27,700 nucleotides of DNA, from NCBI GenBank assembly GCA_001642005.1, contig LWCA01000428.1:1-27700 (forward strand), written 5' to 3'. Position 1 is the stretch's first letter; every line of letters begins with the position of its first letter. Below, one piece after another: positions 9,402-20,955 of this stretch. The DNA is from Intoshia linei (Eukaryota; Orthonectida; Rhopaluridae). The notes under the pieces were generated by a model that was not told where the DNA came from, made no database searches, and saw only the letters and a program-made list of their open reading frames with translations. The position numbers were made by a program, and so were the translations under genes.

Positions 9402-12400
9402 TCATCTTTTAAGAAAACTTATAATTTGTTCTATAGAAAGACGTTGTGAGGGAGTGTATTGAAAGCACCCATCTAATACTTGATGTATCCCATTTATGGA
9501 TACTTTTGGATTGTCTAGTCGATAATTTCTGTCAGTGGTAATTGATTTTATAAATTGTTCGTCATTTAGAGGCCAATAAGGCAATCTATACTTTTCGGTA
9601 AAAACTTCGTAAACAAATACTCCAAATGTCCAAATTTCTGATTCTATTGACATATTTGCTATTGAGGAATTATTATGAGATAATTCTACGTCATCTTTGT
9701 TTTTAACATCTCTGAAGCAGTTGTTAAGCGAATATGTATCACTGGCATCAATATTATTTGAATATTCTACTGTGAAACCTGACAATGCTGTTTTCATACC
9801 ATCTGCATTTTCAATTTTTTTAATAAAAAGAATGAGACGTTCAGGACTCCACCATCTAAAGGCGGATGGAAATTCATTTGCGTATTGAGAATTAATAGTA
9901 CTGGCAGTTGTGTTGCATCCAATAAATGACAATTTTGCTAAACCTTGAGAAGATATAATAATATTTCTAGCAGCTATATCCCCGTGAAAATATCCCATTT
10001 GATGAAGATATGCCACAGCAAGTGATATTTGCAGACAAATTTTTAATTTAGTATCCACAGTAAAAGGTATCTCTATTTCGGTATTGGTGTAACTTTTTAG
10101 TAATGCTTCATCAGATAATAGATTATCTAGTACCCCCTAAAATAAGATATAATTGTATAATCAATAAATACCAAATTGCTATATTCTATTAATAAAACAA
10201 ATGGAACAGATTCTGAACAGCATCCTATGACTTTAACAATATTTTCATGATTACAGGAACATAACACCTTCATTTCATTAATGAAACATTCGGCAATGAT
10301 ATTATTATGAGATAAAAGTGATTTTGCCATACATGTCAAATTGTTGAACGAATAGTGGATATTATTATTTGCGTTGAATTGAGACAAGAATATATCCCCA
10401 TATTTTCCACTTCCTAATAAAAATATATATACTAAAACGTTTCATTTTAATATTGTCTAGAATCTAGACCAGGAGTGTCAATTAGGCGGTCCGCGTTATA
10501 ATATGAGCCATTCTTTGTCATAAATTAAAGACAATAAATTTAAATTATATGCTACGATATTTCTTTTTATTTTGTTTGTTAGTTTAATTTGTATATTTTC
10601 CGGATATTACAAAATTATTATAGAAAATTTAATATTAAGGATCTATTAAAAAATTATGGCATAAAAAATAGAATATACTATATTTTAAAATACATTATCA
10701 AAATAAATGCATCATAACTACGCCAATTTTAACTAAAAAAGTAATTACAGTACATGGTAATGTTCAGAAAATTAAATTCTATCGAATGTGCGTAAAAATA
10801 ATGCAGTTAGCATATAAAAACATGAGTTAATTATTAAAATATATAATTATTTGTGTTAATTAAAATTATAAAATTATACCTATATTAATTTTAATTAAAG
10901 TGTTAATTTATCAGAACTTAGAGCAGTGTTTTCCAACTGTGGGGCCTACGACTTTTTGGTGGGACCTGGGAAATATTAAAAATTTAAAAGATTATGATAA
11001 CTAGATTAATTTATTGTTACTTTATTTATTTATTATTTTATTTTACATTATTTTCATTATACAGGTTAATTAATTAATTTTTAATTTTTTTGCTTGTATT
11101 TTAGAGACATCAATTTATAATACTATAATGAGTACACCGATAAAAAAAGGGTTCACCAATATTCAGATAAATTTTTGAACTATGGTTTTATAGCTTGTAT
11201 TATTGATAAACGCTTACCTTTTCCCTTTATCCAATAAGTCAATGAAACCGGGTCGTCTTCTTTGTCATTTTGAAATGAAACATTCTAACAATGAAAATTA
11301 AATAAACTATTTTAAATCGTTGAAAGTAAAATTTGAAAATCGAAATAAACTTACATCTGCATTCGAAACTCAATCTACACAAATTAATCGCATGCTTAAA
11401 TCTAGTTATGAAATTGCTCCTTTGATATCAAAAAATGGAAAGAGTCATACAATAGCTGAAAAATTAATAAAGCTAGCAATTTCATTATTTTTTAAAACTG
11501 TTTGTTAAATTAATTAAAACTTTTAGTTTTATCATAAGTTTTGTGCGGCCGCGTAATAATTTTTTTTACATTTGGACCGCCAAACAAATTGAATCTGACA
11601 CCCCTGATCTAGACTGAAAGTATCATAATGTCGAGTATTATCCTGTACCTTCAAATCCTTTTTTTTATTAATGAAAGAGTAGAGTTACTGTGTATTTGTT
11701 TCAGAAGAGCTTATAATGGTTATATAATATACCACAGTGCGACACAATGAAAATTGTTTCGAGATAACGGGATAATTTTAATTTATTATTGATTTCTTAC
11801 TACTAAGATTATAAATTATAATTTATAATGTTATATATGATATTACATTTTTACAGATCGTTAAACTCATATTATGCATACGTGAAAAGTGTATAGTTTG
11901 ATCAAAAAACTGTTCTATGGAACTATCAATTAATATAAATATATGTAAAATGTGATTTAAAAAATTATTGTTGTTAATTTATTAGGCTATTTTGCGTTGG
12001 CGTTTCGATTCTGTATTTTAATTGGCATAACACAATACAATTAAAATATTGAAGAGGATTATAATTAGTAATGCGACCATTGCTAAATTTTCAACGATGC
12101 CGATTCCGATGCGATTCCAAATACTTTTGAATCATACTATTTGTGTGATTTTTATTTGTTTTAATTAGAAAAATAACCAAGAATAAACGAATTTATACAA
12201 CTACGAAATAAACGACTAAGAAACATAATAAAAATGTTTAAAATTAATTAATTAATATTAAATTAATGTCAGAACCAAATAATTTTAAATTATAATGTTA
12301 AAATATTAGCTTTTCACCAGTTTCAGAAATAAGTTTTAGCAATCCTCAAAATTATTAAACTTTAAATTGAAGAAGGTTGCGAAGATAAATATTGTTTTAC

Positions 12401-15400
12401 AAATAAACCAACGTTCTGAAATTTAATTGAGTTATTGTATTCAACGATAATCCATATTTAATTCATTATATTTTAAAAAAACTGGTGTTTTTTTGTAACT
12501 AATTTTTATTATTTTTTAAAAAAGTAGTAAAGAATCGGAATCGTCGCATCACTAATTATAATGATATATTTTAACATGTTAAATTTTTCAAAGTCGCACC
12601 GAGTACAAATATCTTAAAATTTTGTGGTATGAAAAAACGGATGTGACTTAAAATATGAAATTATTGCATGCATAAATATTCAATAAAACACAAAATGTGT
12701 TTTTAATTGAAAAAATTATATTTCACTCGAAGCATGCTGGGAATTGAATTATAACCTAAAAAAATTTTAAAAATTATGAGATAATTTAAATTTAAATGGC
12801 CCTAAAAATGAAAAATTTTTAAAAAAAAATATTTTAAGATTATAATGTAATTAAGTAAATATTTACCCAAAATTTGTACGGTTTCCAAATTTTTTCTGTC
12901 TATTTTGTCAATATTGAATTCTATTAAATTTTCAACATTAATTGTTGGTATCCCTAAAAATGATGCATTAGAATTGCTACTATTCAAAATGAGAGCTTCA
13001 TTATTCATATATTTAGGGAAACCTAAAAATACATGACATTAGTCATACAAATAACCTTTATTTTGTGGGATATTAATAGATCCATTAATATTTTCATTGA
13101 TTTTTGTGTATGCAGAAACAAAATTGCTATTTTTAATTATTGGAAGAGGTCTCTTATTAACAGGAACAGCTTCAGATGAATGCGACGATTGATTTGTATT
13201 TGAAGGAAAAAGTAGTTCCTTTTCAGTTGATTCTAAATTCCTGGAAAACATTTCTTGTGCAGTATTCCTAATAGTATGATATAATGTACAAGTTAAAATT
13301 ATTTACTTTTTTATAAATTCGGAAGGATTTGATTTATTTCTCAAATTACGATTTATATTTGCTAATAGAAGGTTGTTTGAATTTTCACGGAAATAATCAT
13401 CCGAACCTAAAAAATATATGTTTTAAGTATAAATATGTTTTACGACTAGAATCGACCATTAATAATTTTCTTTTAGTTTTTGCTTTTGAAATTCGAACGC
13501 TGCAAAAAACAGCAAAAAATATTAAAATAATAATGTATATTATAGATCCAACCACAGAAAGTATTATTATGTGTGATTTAGACAATCGAAGAGGAGATTG
13601 TGATTTTATGACATCTTTTTTATTTTCTATGGTGAATTTTAATATTACACAACAATATTTAAATCACCTGTTTCAAACTTCATTATGACTTTTATTTCGT
13701 ATTGTTTCATTATTATTTTGGTTTTTTTACCCATGTTAATCTCACAAGTGTATACTCCTTCTGTCAAAGCAGAAAACTGACGAATTTTCAATTTTCCATA
13801 AGAGTAAATCTGAATAAATATAAGAATGGACTGTTACAAAAACCTCAAAGATTTCGCTATTGTACATGTTGAGGTTATTTGGAACATGCCAGGTAACAAC
13901 TGGCTTACTAGATATGTAGTTAGTCAACATGCACTCCAAAATAACTTCTGAATTCATTTTTGAATGCCTTTCTATTTTTTTCAGTTCAGCGTAGCGATTA
14001 TCTACGTTAATTGTAAAAAGCAAATTATTCCATTACCGATAATTATTAAATTTATATTTTTGTATATTGTTTCAGAAGAATCAGATGCTTGACATGTGTA
14101 CATTCCACCGTCGGTAAATTTAATCGGATCAAACACTAACTCTGATTTTGACCTTTGACGACCAGTTAATAAAGCTTTTTCTGCGTTCGTGTCTAGCGTT
14201 TCTGCTGACTTATTGAGAGCATCAAAATTTGTATTTTTTATAGAAACATGTTTTTGCAGCCCTAACAATCCTGCATCTAGTTTCACTCGTTTCGAAATAT
14301 TGTGTTCTTTTAGAGGAAATTTATTATTTAATTGATCAAAGTTTTGCGAGCCTGAAATATTTGCTTCTCTAAACCACCTAGTTGTTAACTGAAATTCTGA
14401 TTGTGCGTAACATTCTAAGCTGGATTTATCACCAACATTCAATACTTGATCTTCAAATGACGACAAAAATTTAATACTCTCTAAAAATAAATATAATCTT
14501 TGAATAAATATACTATTACGAATAACATATAGAGTTGCGTCTTTAGAGTATACAGTTTTATACACAGATGAATGAACTAAGCATCGATATCTACCTTCGT
14601 GATCTGACGTCACAGAAGATATTTCCAAGATCCCCTTTTTTCGATTTACAAATGTGTTGGGTATATTCTATAATTTAATGTATAACACAGATTATTTCAA
14701 ACCTGCATATCTTTTTGATCCTTTTGCCATGTTATATAGGTTGAAGTGTGATTGTCTGAATCTACTAAACATTTAAATCGGGTATTCAAATGTTCGTGGA
14801 TTTTAACATTGTTGGGGTTTCTCAATATTCGAGGCTTTTCTAAATGCCAATAAATGGGGAAATGAATATATTACTAGTTATGGAAATCGTCACTGATTGA
14901 CTATATGAACCAGCAATGTTTTCAATTGTACACACATAAACCCCGCTGTCAGATAACGACAATTTTCGTATCATCATTACTTGTTTGTTTACTATTAAAT
15001 TAGTTTTGTTTTCAGAGTTTATTTGATGCCATCTATTTTTAATATAATATATTAAATTCATATTTACTTGTATTTGACGAATGGCAATCCATATTCAGAA
15101 ACACATTTTAAATTTAATGGAGCACCAATTGGCATTATTTGTTGCATATTATTCAAATCTTCAAATGGTTCTATTCTAGAGATTTTATCAATATCTAAAT
15201 GAAATTTAGTATTTTTGATTTTAAGATGTACGATGGTTTAATTCAAAATAAATGGCACGCAATTAGCAGTAAAAGTACTACTTTTAGGGTACATTTATAT
15301 TATATTACAGTAGTCGCTCTATACAGTAACTACTTTGGGAAATTTTTCTATTCATCAGATTACTAGTATATCAGATCGACTATGACCAAGATTAATTATT

Positions 15401-18400
15401 TATGATAAATGAACTGATCATGAGAAATTAACTTGAAAGTACATTAATTTTTATGTATGCATCTTATAATGATACATAATTTTAAATATTTTAAAAATTT
15501 TTGACTAATAGACTATTTAAAATTCATTGATACATTTCGACAATATAATAAAAAATAATATTGTCAATTTATGATTATTGATATTACATAATTAATTTGT
15601 CCTAAAGTACAAATTAAAATTTTTAAATATTTAATTTGACATTTAAAGTAGACTTTCGTAACATTCTAGTTTCCAGTTCGCTTAAATTAATAAAAAATAT
15701 ATTGATTTGAAATTAATTTTCCACGTTCCTCCTTTATCTATTTTATCCTTCTCTATGATTTGAGATAATATTATTATATTTATTAATTTATGTTAATAAG
15801 AAATCAAAATTACCAAAACTACTTATTTTTCACTTTTGAGACCGAACATTTTATATAATAAATGATACAACGTTATCAATGTATCTCAAAAGATTTTTAA
15901 ATTTTATTTCACGTCCAACCAGATCAATCCCATTTTATTGTGTTTTAAGAAAATTAAATTTTATGTGAATATTACATTGTAAACCTAACCCAGTGATGGC
16001 AAAAATATGACACTCTTGTCACGCACAGGAATTCTTCCTGACACGCTGGTATTAAGCTTATTTGAAATGTTTAATAATGGCGTGGAAAAATAAACTCTAA
16101 AGTGTATTGTAAATGCACAAAAAAAATCTTTACTCAAAACATTGTAATAAAACTAATAGTTTTAATTAATTTAGAATAATTTTAATTCATAAAATTAAGT
16201 AAGAAACAATAATAATAGAATAAGTGTACAAATAATGTTAAAATTGTAATCATAAATAAATAAATCATGCAAATATATGAAAAATCTATAAAAAAAAAAA
16301 TTTGTAAAAAATTGTTATAAAAATAAAAATATATATTATAACGCTGGCACCTTCCACAATTGGGCCCACATAATTGACACTTTGATCATTATGCCATATT
16401 AATTGATTATGTCACCCTTGTTGTGTAATAATTAATGATGCGACGATTCCGATGCGATTCCAAATACTTTTGAATCATACTATTTAGTGAGTTTTATTTG
16501 TTTTAATTAGAATTAGTCTAAATGAATAAACATAGTAAAACAAACTGGCCTATAAATAAAATTGTGCAGAAAAATTTTCGCTTGAATCTTATAAAATCCT
16601 ATCCATTATAAATTAGTATTATAAAACAAATTTGTTCCGATTTTGTCACCTTCAACGTGAATAGACGAGCCTACATTGTTAAGTGTTTTAATTTTTTTTA
16701 CAAATAAAAAAATTGCCATTAATTTGAAAACCATAAATTACTGAATATATTACAAGACATAATTAAGGATACTGTGTATTCTACCGTATCTGCTATATTT
16801 CCTGCATTATAACGTGCCCTGCATGTGTAAATACCAGAATTTGATCCTTTGGTTGAACTGATTAGCAAATTATCAATATTAACCCTAATTAATATTTTAA
16901 TTGATATGCTTATAATATTTTAATTAACATCAAGTTGAATTTTGGGGGAATATATCGTGTAAATGCTGACATAATTAAAGTTTAATTATAATTAATACAT
17001 TCCATATTTATATATAATTTGATTTAATTTAATATTATTAAAACTTAAAAAAGTTTTTAAATCAATATTCGACCCTAATTATTTGAGTAACTACACCATG
17101 ATAGTCTCCAAATTTTTCAGTCTCATCATCGTCTTACGAAAATTAATCAGATCGTTTTAAAAATGCGAAAATGTTGTTCCTTGGTAATAGTAAGTATACC
17201 TGTTATTTTCTTGAGATGTATCTATTTTTTCAAATTGATGGTACCACTCAATATTTATTTTACTGGACAGTGTTTTAAATGAACATTTAATGGTAGTAGG
17301 CTCATTTCTTTTGGCATATATTAAAGGTTCAAAATTTTCTATATCAAGCATAGGATACTTTTCATCTACAAATATTATTAAATGAAATACTAAACATTAA
17401 AAAAGAAAATAGGATATTTTTATAGGAAAATTTCTTTATAAAATTTTACAAGTATATGAATTATTTTTTATATAAAACTTTTTTAGTTTTAAAATTTGAA
17501 TTAACTTGCCCTCTTTTGCGAAAACTATTGAATTACTATTTTTAATTTTTGGTCACCGATAAAAATCGATAAATTTAATATTTTTAATTGCTCAGGGATG
17601 ACAAAAAAATCATTCTGATACTTTCGAACAGTAATTGATGACATGATTTGGAATATATGATAAAGATTAGACTTATAAGTACACATTTTTAAACTTAATG
17701 AAGTATTCGAGGTCAATGAATCATAAACAAATTTTAAAGCAGTCGAACAAATAAAATAACAGCCATCTGTTTATATTATTGTAATAATTTGATATGCATT
17801 AGTGAATAATTAGTAATTTCATTTAATATATATATGCAAATTTGAATTAGGAATTATATTTGAATACACTGTTACAATTCATGATGTCATGTCAAACAAA
17901 TGGATGAATCGAAATTGATATTAATTATTTGGTTTTAATTTTGAAAAAGGGTGCTAATGAAAGTACATTGAAACGTTTTGCTGTCTGTGAAATATCAGTA
18001 CATCAATCTTATTTATCAATGTCAGTGTTACATTCCATATCCAAACTGCAATACGAGAACCTATCTGTAAATAAGAAAATTTTAATGAATTCAGAATGAG
18101 AAAATTGCGAAATTAGATATTACCGTTGACCGAAACTAATTAAAGTACCTTTAAATGCAATAGTGTAGTAACCAGATATTTTGGTGAATCCCATAACATT
18201 TACTCCTCTACATTCATAAACTCCTGAAACTTCATTATTGTATTTTCCGTTTTTTTGATAAATAATTAACTTCTCTTTATTTAATCGGGGTTTCCTAATT
18301 AAATTATATAATCATTCATTTAAATTTACTTTTTTCCATTAAAAAACCACATAATTTTGGGCTTTGGGTTCCCCCCGATAATGCACTGAAGAATAATGTC

Positions 18401-18943
18401 ATTGTTTCCATGAAGTGAAAACAATGCATAGCTAGTGTTTCTCTGGTCCATATATATACTATCTTTAACATCGTTTAAATTCAATGTGGCTTTAGTTGAA
18501 ATCCCTATATATAATATTAATTTTTTAAAATTAAATCTCTTACACAAAATATTTAGTTTTACACCTCTACTCATAATTGGTCCTGATGATGAAGCAGACA
18601 TGTTGTGTGCCATGCATCTAAAAATACCAGCATCTTTATTTCGATCGACGTGAGATATATGTAAATTAGATTCTAAGCAATATCTTCTGCTGTTGATTTT
18701 GTCTTTTTTTTTTAATATTGATGCGTTAATTTGTTTTCCGTTCATTGTCCACCAAAATCGAATATTTATAGGACTAGACGCCCGACAATGTAAGGTTACT
18801 GATTGACCCTCGTGGATTGTTTGAGGAGATGGCGTTTCCACAAAATACAATGAGTGTTGTTGTGCATTGATGGGGGTGGCTCGTTGAATTACAGAACCTA
18901 TATAATTAGTTATATATAGTAAAATATGAACCGTTATTTTCAT
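9402..18943 (-). CDS. PTK7/Off-track-type receptor pseudokinase: seven Ig domains, TM, dead kinase
   Basis: Eighteen exons (5' to 3'): 18943-18544, 18504-18330, 18294-18149, 17365-17200, 16884-16754, 15194-15068, 15032-14875, 14839-14703, 14667-14520, 14480-14037, 14001-13844, 13809-13668, 13626-13444, 13406-13307, 13267-13056, 13022-12867, 10413-10172, 10136-9402. They sum to 3960 nt, 1319 residues plus stop. Signal peptide from ATG 18943; seven Ig domains (about 30-775), each with Cys, Trp and YxC/FxC marks; TM about 796-820; long juxtamembrane; kinase fold about 985-1316 with GSGKYG, MAKSLL, HGDIAARN, RWWSPE and EIWTFGV. DFG is replaced by FIG, so the Mg-binding Asp is lost. Seven Ig domains plus a degenerate kinase is the PTK7/Otk signature, a Wnt/planar-polarity co-receptor in other animals. 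Human PTK7 is 1070 residues; extra length lies in Ig6, juxtamembrane and kinase C-lobe. Twelve introns are 33-41 nt. Exon 5-6 joining is the least certain. Confidence 0.92.
10462..10469 (+). repeat. 8-bp target-site duplication (left) of hAT element
   Basis: ATCTAGAC directly before the element start CAGGAGTGTCA, matching ATCTAGAC at 11607-11614 after the element end. Confidence 0.85.
10470..11606 (+). mobile_element. hAT-superfamily transposon, degenerate, 1137 bp, in intron 16 of the PTK7-like gene
   Basis: The left end CAGGAGTGTCA and right end (complement) CAGGGGTGTCA form the terminal inverted repeats, with a second shared block GGCGGTCC further in. CAGGGGTGTC-type ends and an 8-bp duplication (ATCTAGAC on both sides) are typical of hAT. 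Inside lies a broken transposase remnant (11128-11508). A second hAT-like start, CAGTGTTTTCCAACTGTGGG, lies at about 10925, so one element may be nested in another; its right end is not visible. Confidence 0.85.
11128..11508 (+). pseudogene. hAT transposase N-terminal remnant (ZBED-type), frameshifted
   Basis: Pieces in shifted frames keep the order seen in ZBED5-like hAT transposases: HQYSDKFLNYGFIA, NKSMKPGRLLCHFEMKHSN (BED-finger end with Cys/His), a stop at 11299-11301, then INYFKSLKVKFENRNKL and SSYEIAPLISKNGKSHTIAE with KLIKLAISLFFKTVC. A frameshift sits near the A-run at 11141-11147, another near 11215-11235. The catalytic and dimerisation regions are absent, so the fragment is non-functional. 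Confidence 0.75.
11607..11614 (+). repeat. 8-bp target-site duplication (right) of hAT element
   Basis: ATCTAGAC, identical to 10462-10469. Confidence 0.85.
12058..12065 (+). repeat. 8-bp target-site duplication (left) of hAT-type MITE
   Basis: ATTATAAT, identical to 12555-12562. AT-rich, but position and length agree exactly with the terminal repeats. Confidence 0.75.
12066..12554. mobile_element. Non-autonomous hAT-type MITE, 489 bp, in intron 16 of the PTK7-like gene
   Basis: The left end TAGTAATGCGACCATTGC pairs with the right end (complement) TAGTGATGCGACGATTCC, 15 of 18 bases alike. It is bordered by the perfect 8-bp duplication ATTATAAT. A TAGTGATGC-type end with an 8-bp duplication fits hAT. 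No coding capacity. A sub-terminal block (gattccgatgcgattccaa ... ttgttttaattag) recurs at 16433-16510. Confidence 0.8.
12555..12562 (+). repeat. 8-bp target-site duplication (right) of hAT-type MITE
   Basis: ATTATAAT, identical to 12058-12065. Confidence 0.75.
15991..16040 (+). repeat. Possible hAT left terminus in intron 5 of the PTK7-like gene
   Basis: It begins cagtgatggcaaaaatatga, a common form of hAT start. A matching right end and target duplication were not found, so extent and identity stay open. Confidence 0.35.
16433..16510 (+). repeat. Truncated second copy of the 12066 MITE family
   Basis: taatgatgcgacgattccg followed by gatgcgattccaaatacttt and tgaatcatactattt matches 12090-12170 almost base for base over about 70 bp. 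Similarity stops near 16510; no right end is present. It lies within intron 5 (15195-16753) of the PTK7-like gene. Confidence 0.75.
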
Positions 18944-19334
18944 TAATAATAGCAAATAAACATAAAATCAACCAATTAACACTGTAATTAGCAATAAAAA
19001 TATAATATAGAATATATTTCATGTTTATAGTCCAGTTGTTGAGGTTAAAATAACGACATTCTAAAATTTATCACAAAAATGCTTTTCATCGTATATCAAT
19101 TGCATCACTAATCGTTCTCTAGTTGCTATAATTCATATTTAGTTTCGCGGTGACTGCTAAAGTCGACACTCATTTTCTCAAGTCAATTTCCTTCATGTAG
19201 TTAACTGTAAGCATCCACAAATGGAGTTTTAGAATGGGTTATAAATCAATAAAACAATATTCATAGACGGAAAAAAATAAATAAATCATGCCTTGCAATC
19301 ATCAAGTCTGGCGGTGAAATTTACAAATTTTCAA
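18944..19334. other. 5' flank of the PTK7-like gene
   Basis: No ORF or repeat that I can support. The promoter and any untranslated first exon of the pseudokinase gene should lie here or further up, but no motif stands out. Confidence 0.4.
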
Positions 19335-19748
19335 TTAAAGTATAATAAGGTAAAAAATATTACATATCATCCATGACAAAAATACTGAATGGCAAAAAGA
19401 AATCAAACGTAAAGTGGTAAATGTAGCAGAAATGTGTTTGCTTGACCTATTATATTTACATTGTGTCTCTAAATTTTTATATCCTGAAAAACAATCAAAT
19501 TTACTTGCACATGTTCTTGAATAAATTATTGCGTACATAATTAACCCTGTATAATTTATGTTCCTATTAAGCCTTTCATCTTGATTACTGTTATTTCGAT
19601 AAATTGCAATAAATAATGATAATGGCGATAACTTGGTTTCTTGCACCATCTTGCCAATAAATTTCACAACAAAACAATAGACGTCTCGAGTAAAATAGAC
19701 TATAAATGCTCTTAGCTTACTTTGTTGGCGAGTAATGAAACACATCAT
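19335..19748 (-). CDS. Uncharacterised 137-codon ORF, doubtful
   Basis: An uninterrupted 137-codon frame is long for such AT-rich DNA. It has several hydrophobic stretches (for example LSPLSLFIAIY, YTGLIMYAIIYS and WMICNIFYLIIL) and six Cys, including CASKFDCFSG. No family is recognised. A second frame starting MNDVFHYSPT overlaps it, and no clear splice sites of the local 33-41-nt type support either. It could be an exon, a relic or chance. Confidence 0.25.
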   Translation of the reverse strand: MMCFITRQQSKLRAFIVYFTRDVYCFVVKFIGKMVQETKLSPLSLFIAIYRNNSNQDERLNRNINYTGLIMYAIIYSRTCASKFDCFSGYKNLETQCKYNRSSKHISATFTTLRLISFCHSVFLSWMICNIFYLIIL

Positions 19749-20527
19749 TCATAATTGTAGCCGAAATAATTTATTTTCTTAAAGTCAAAATGTCATTATC
19801 TAAAAATGGAATAAAGATGTAAATCCTCATTTTGCAGACTGTAGCAAATATTGTATAATTTTGCCTGCAGAGACGAACAATGGGCACTAATGAAATTTAA
19901 ATTATAAGCTCCAACAGTCTTTGTCAAGTCTTAAATATACAACTGGTTCTCCAATTTAGCATAAATCATTGTCAATATGAGGCATATACCAGTATTTACG
20001 AGTTTGGACCAATGTAACATACACAATAACTATTAAAAATAATTAAATAGTGACAATGTGATATGAATTCTACCAGATCGCAGAGTGCAACTCCAACTCA
20101 ATGAAACATTATTGGTATACCTCATTTTAATTATATACATTTGGGTTAATGTTGGGCCAACATTGTTGCCATTTATCGAAATATTTTTATGGATTGCCAA
20201 CACTAATTAAAATTTCTCTTTTCCGATTAGGCTAAAAATTCTTTTTTATCTGTCCAACATTGAAACTGTCTTTATTAATAATTTTCTAATAATAATAATT
20301 ATGGATGAGATTCTGGAGTATATTTGTCATTACTTTCTTCGAAATCCATAATTCTTCACTGTATTCAAATTCATTCATGACTTGTATCATACAAGTTGTA
20401 TGATCATGTATTTATTCTTTCGAATATAAACAGAAACTGCTTATATTCAAATTTTATTTAGTTAAAAATTTCACTGAAAAAATGTATTTCAGGAGTCTGC
20501 TTATAATCGAGAAAAGACAGTAAAGTT
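19749..20527. other. Spacer
   Basis: AT-rich sequence with no supportable gene, RNA gene or transposon end. Confidence 0.4.
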
Positions 20528-20955
20528 TAAAAAAATTTACAGGTGGTACAGTTGTATCCTGTGAACACACACAAAACATTTCAATCTAAATAAGTGACGC
20601 ATTCACGGTCAAAAAAACACTTTAGTATTAATATATTTTTTTTACGAAATATTTTATTAACACAAAAAATGTGAAACAATTAACGGGTTTGAAAATTAAA
20701 AAAAAAGATTATTCTGATAGAGCTTATACCAGTTGATATAAAGACAAAATTTAAACCCCACAAATCTACGCATTCCCGGTGAAAAAGAAATTTTTAATAT
20801 GTATTATTAACCAATATTTTTCAAATGATTCGATTAAAATCAAAAATAAAAATGTCAATATTAGTGCTACAATTTCAAAAAAAGTGTGCATTGAACATCT
20901 AGACATTTCCAATAAAGAAATATCGGTGAAAATCTATATAATTTATTCCTTGATC
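20528..20955 (+). repeat. Dispersed copy of the foldback-arm repeat
   Basis: It matches the complement of about 5590-6095: 'aggtggtacagttgtatc', 'tcaatctaaataagtgacg', 'attctgatagagcttat', 'aaatctacgcattcccggtg' and 'catttccaataaagaaatat'. The 3' part also matches the left arm at 4200-4430. No terminal block or partner arm is seen nearby. The small ORF at 20779-21006 lies in the repeat and is not a gene. Confidence 0.75.

Noticed and set aside
9697-9888. Plus-strand ORF
   Set aside because: Antisense to the kinase exon.
9402-10413. Active receptor tyrosine kinase
   Set aside because: The DFG Asp is missing and HRD is HGD, so catalysis is unlikely; the PTK7 layout explains it.
13329-13688. 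Plus-strand ORF of 119 codons
   Set aside because: Antisense to the TM and juxtamembrane exons of the PTK7-like gene.
17525-17716. Minus-strand ORF in intron 3 of the PTK7-like gene
   Set aside because: The flanking exons join in phase without it (phase 1 to phase 1) and it shows no Ig marks.
18505-18543. In-frame reading through the 39-nt intron 1 of the PTK7-like gene
   Set aside because: The intron has no stop and is a multiple of three, so retention is possible, but it has gtaaga...tatatag ends and the same size as its neighbours; splicing is preferred.
18435-18653. Plus-strand ORF
   Set aside because: Antisense to the first two Ig exons.
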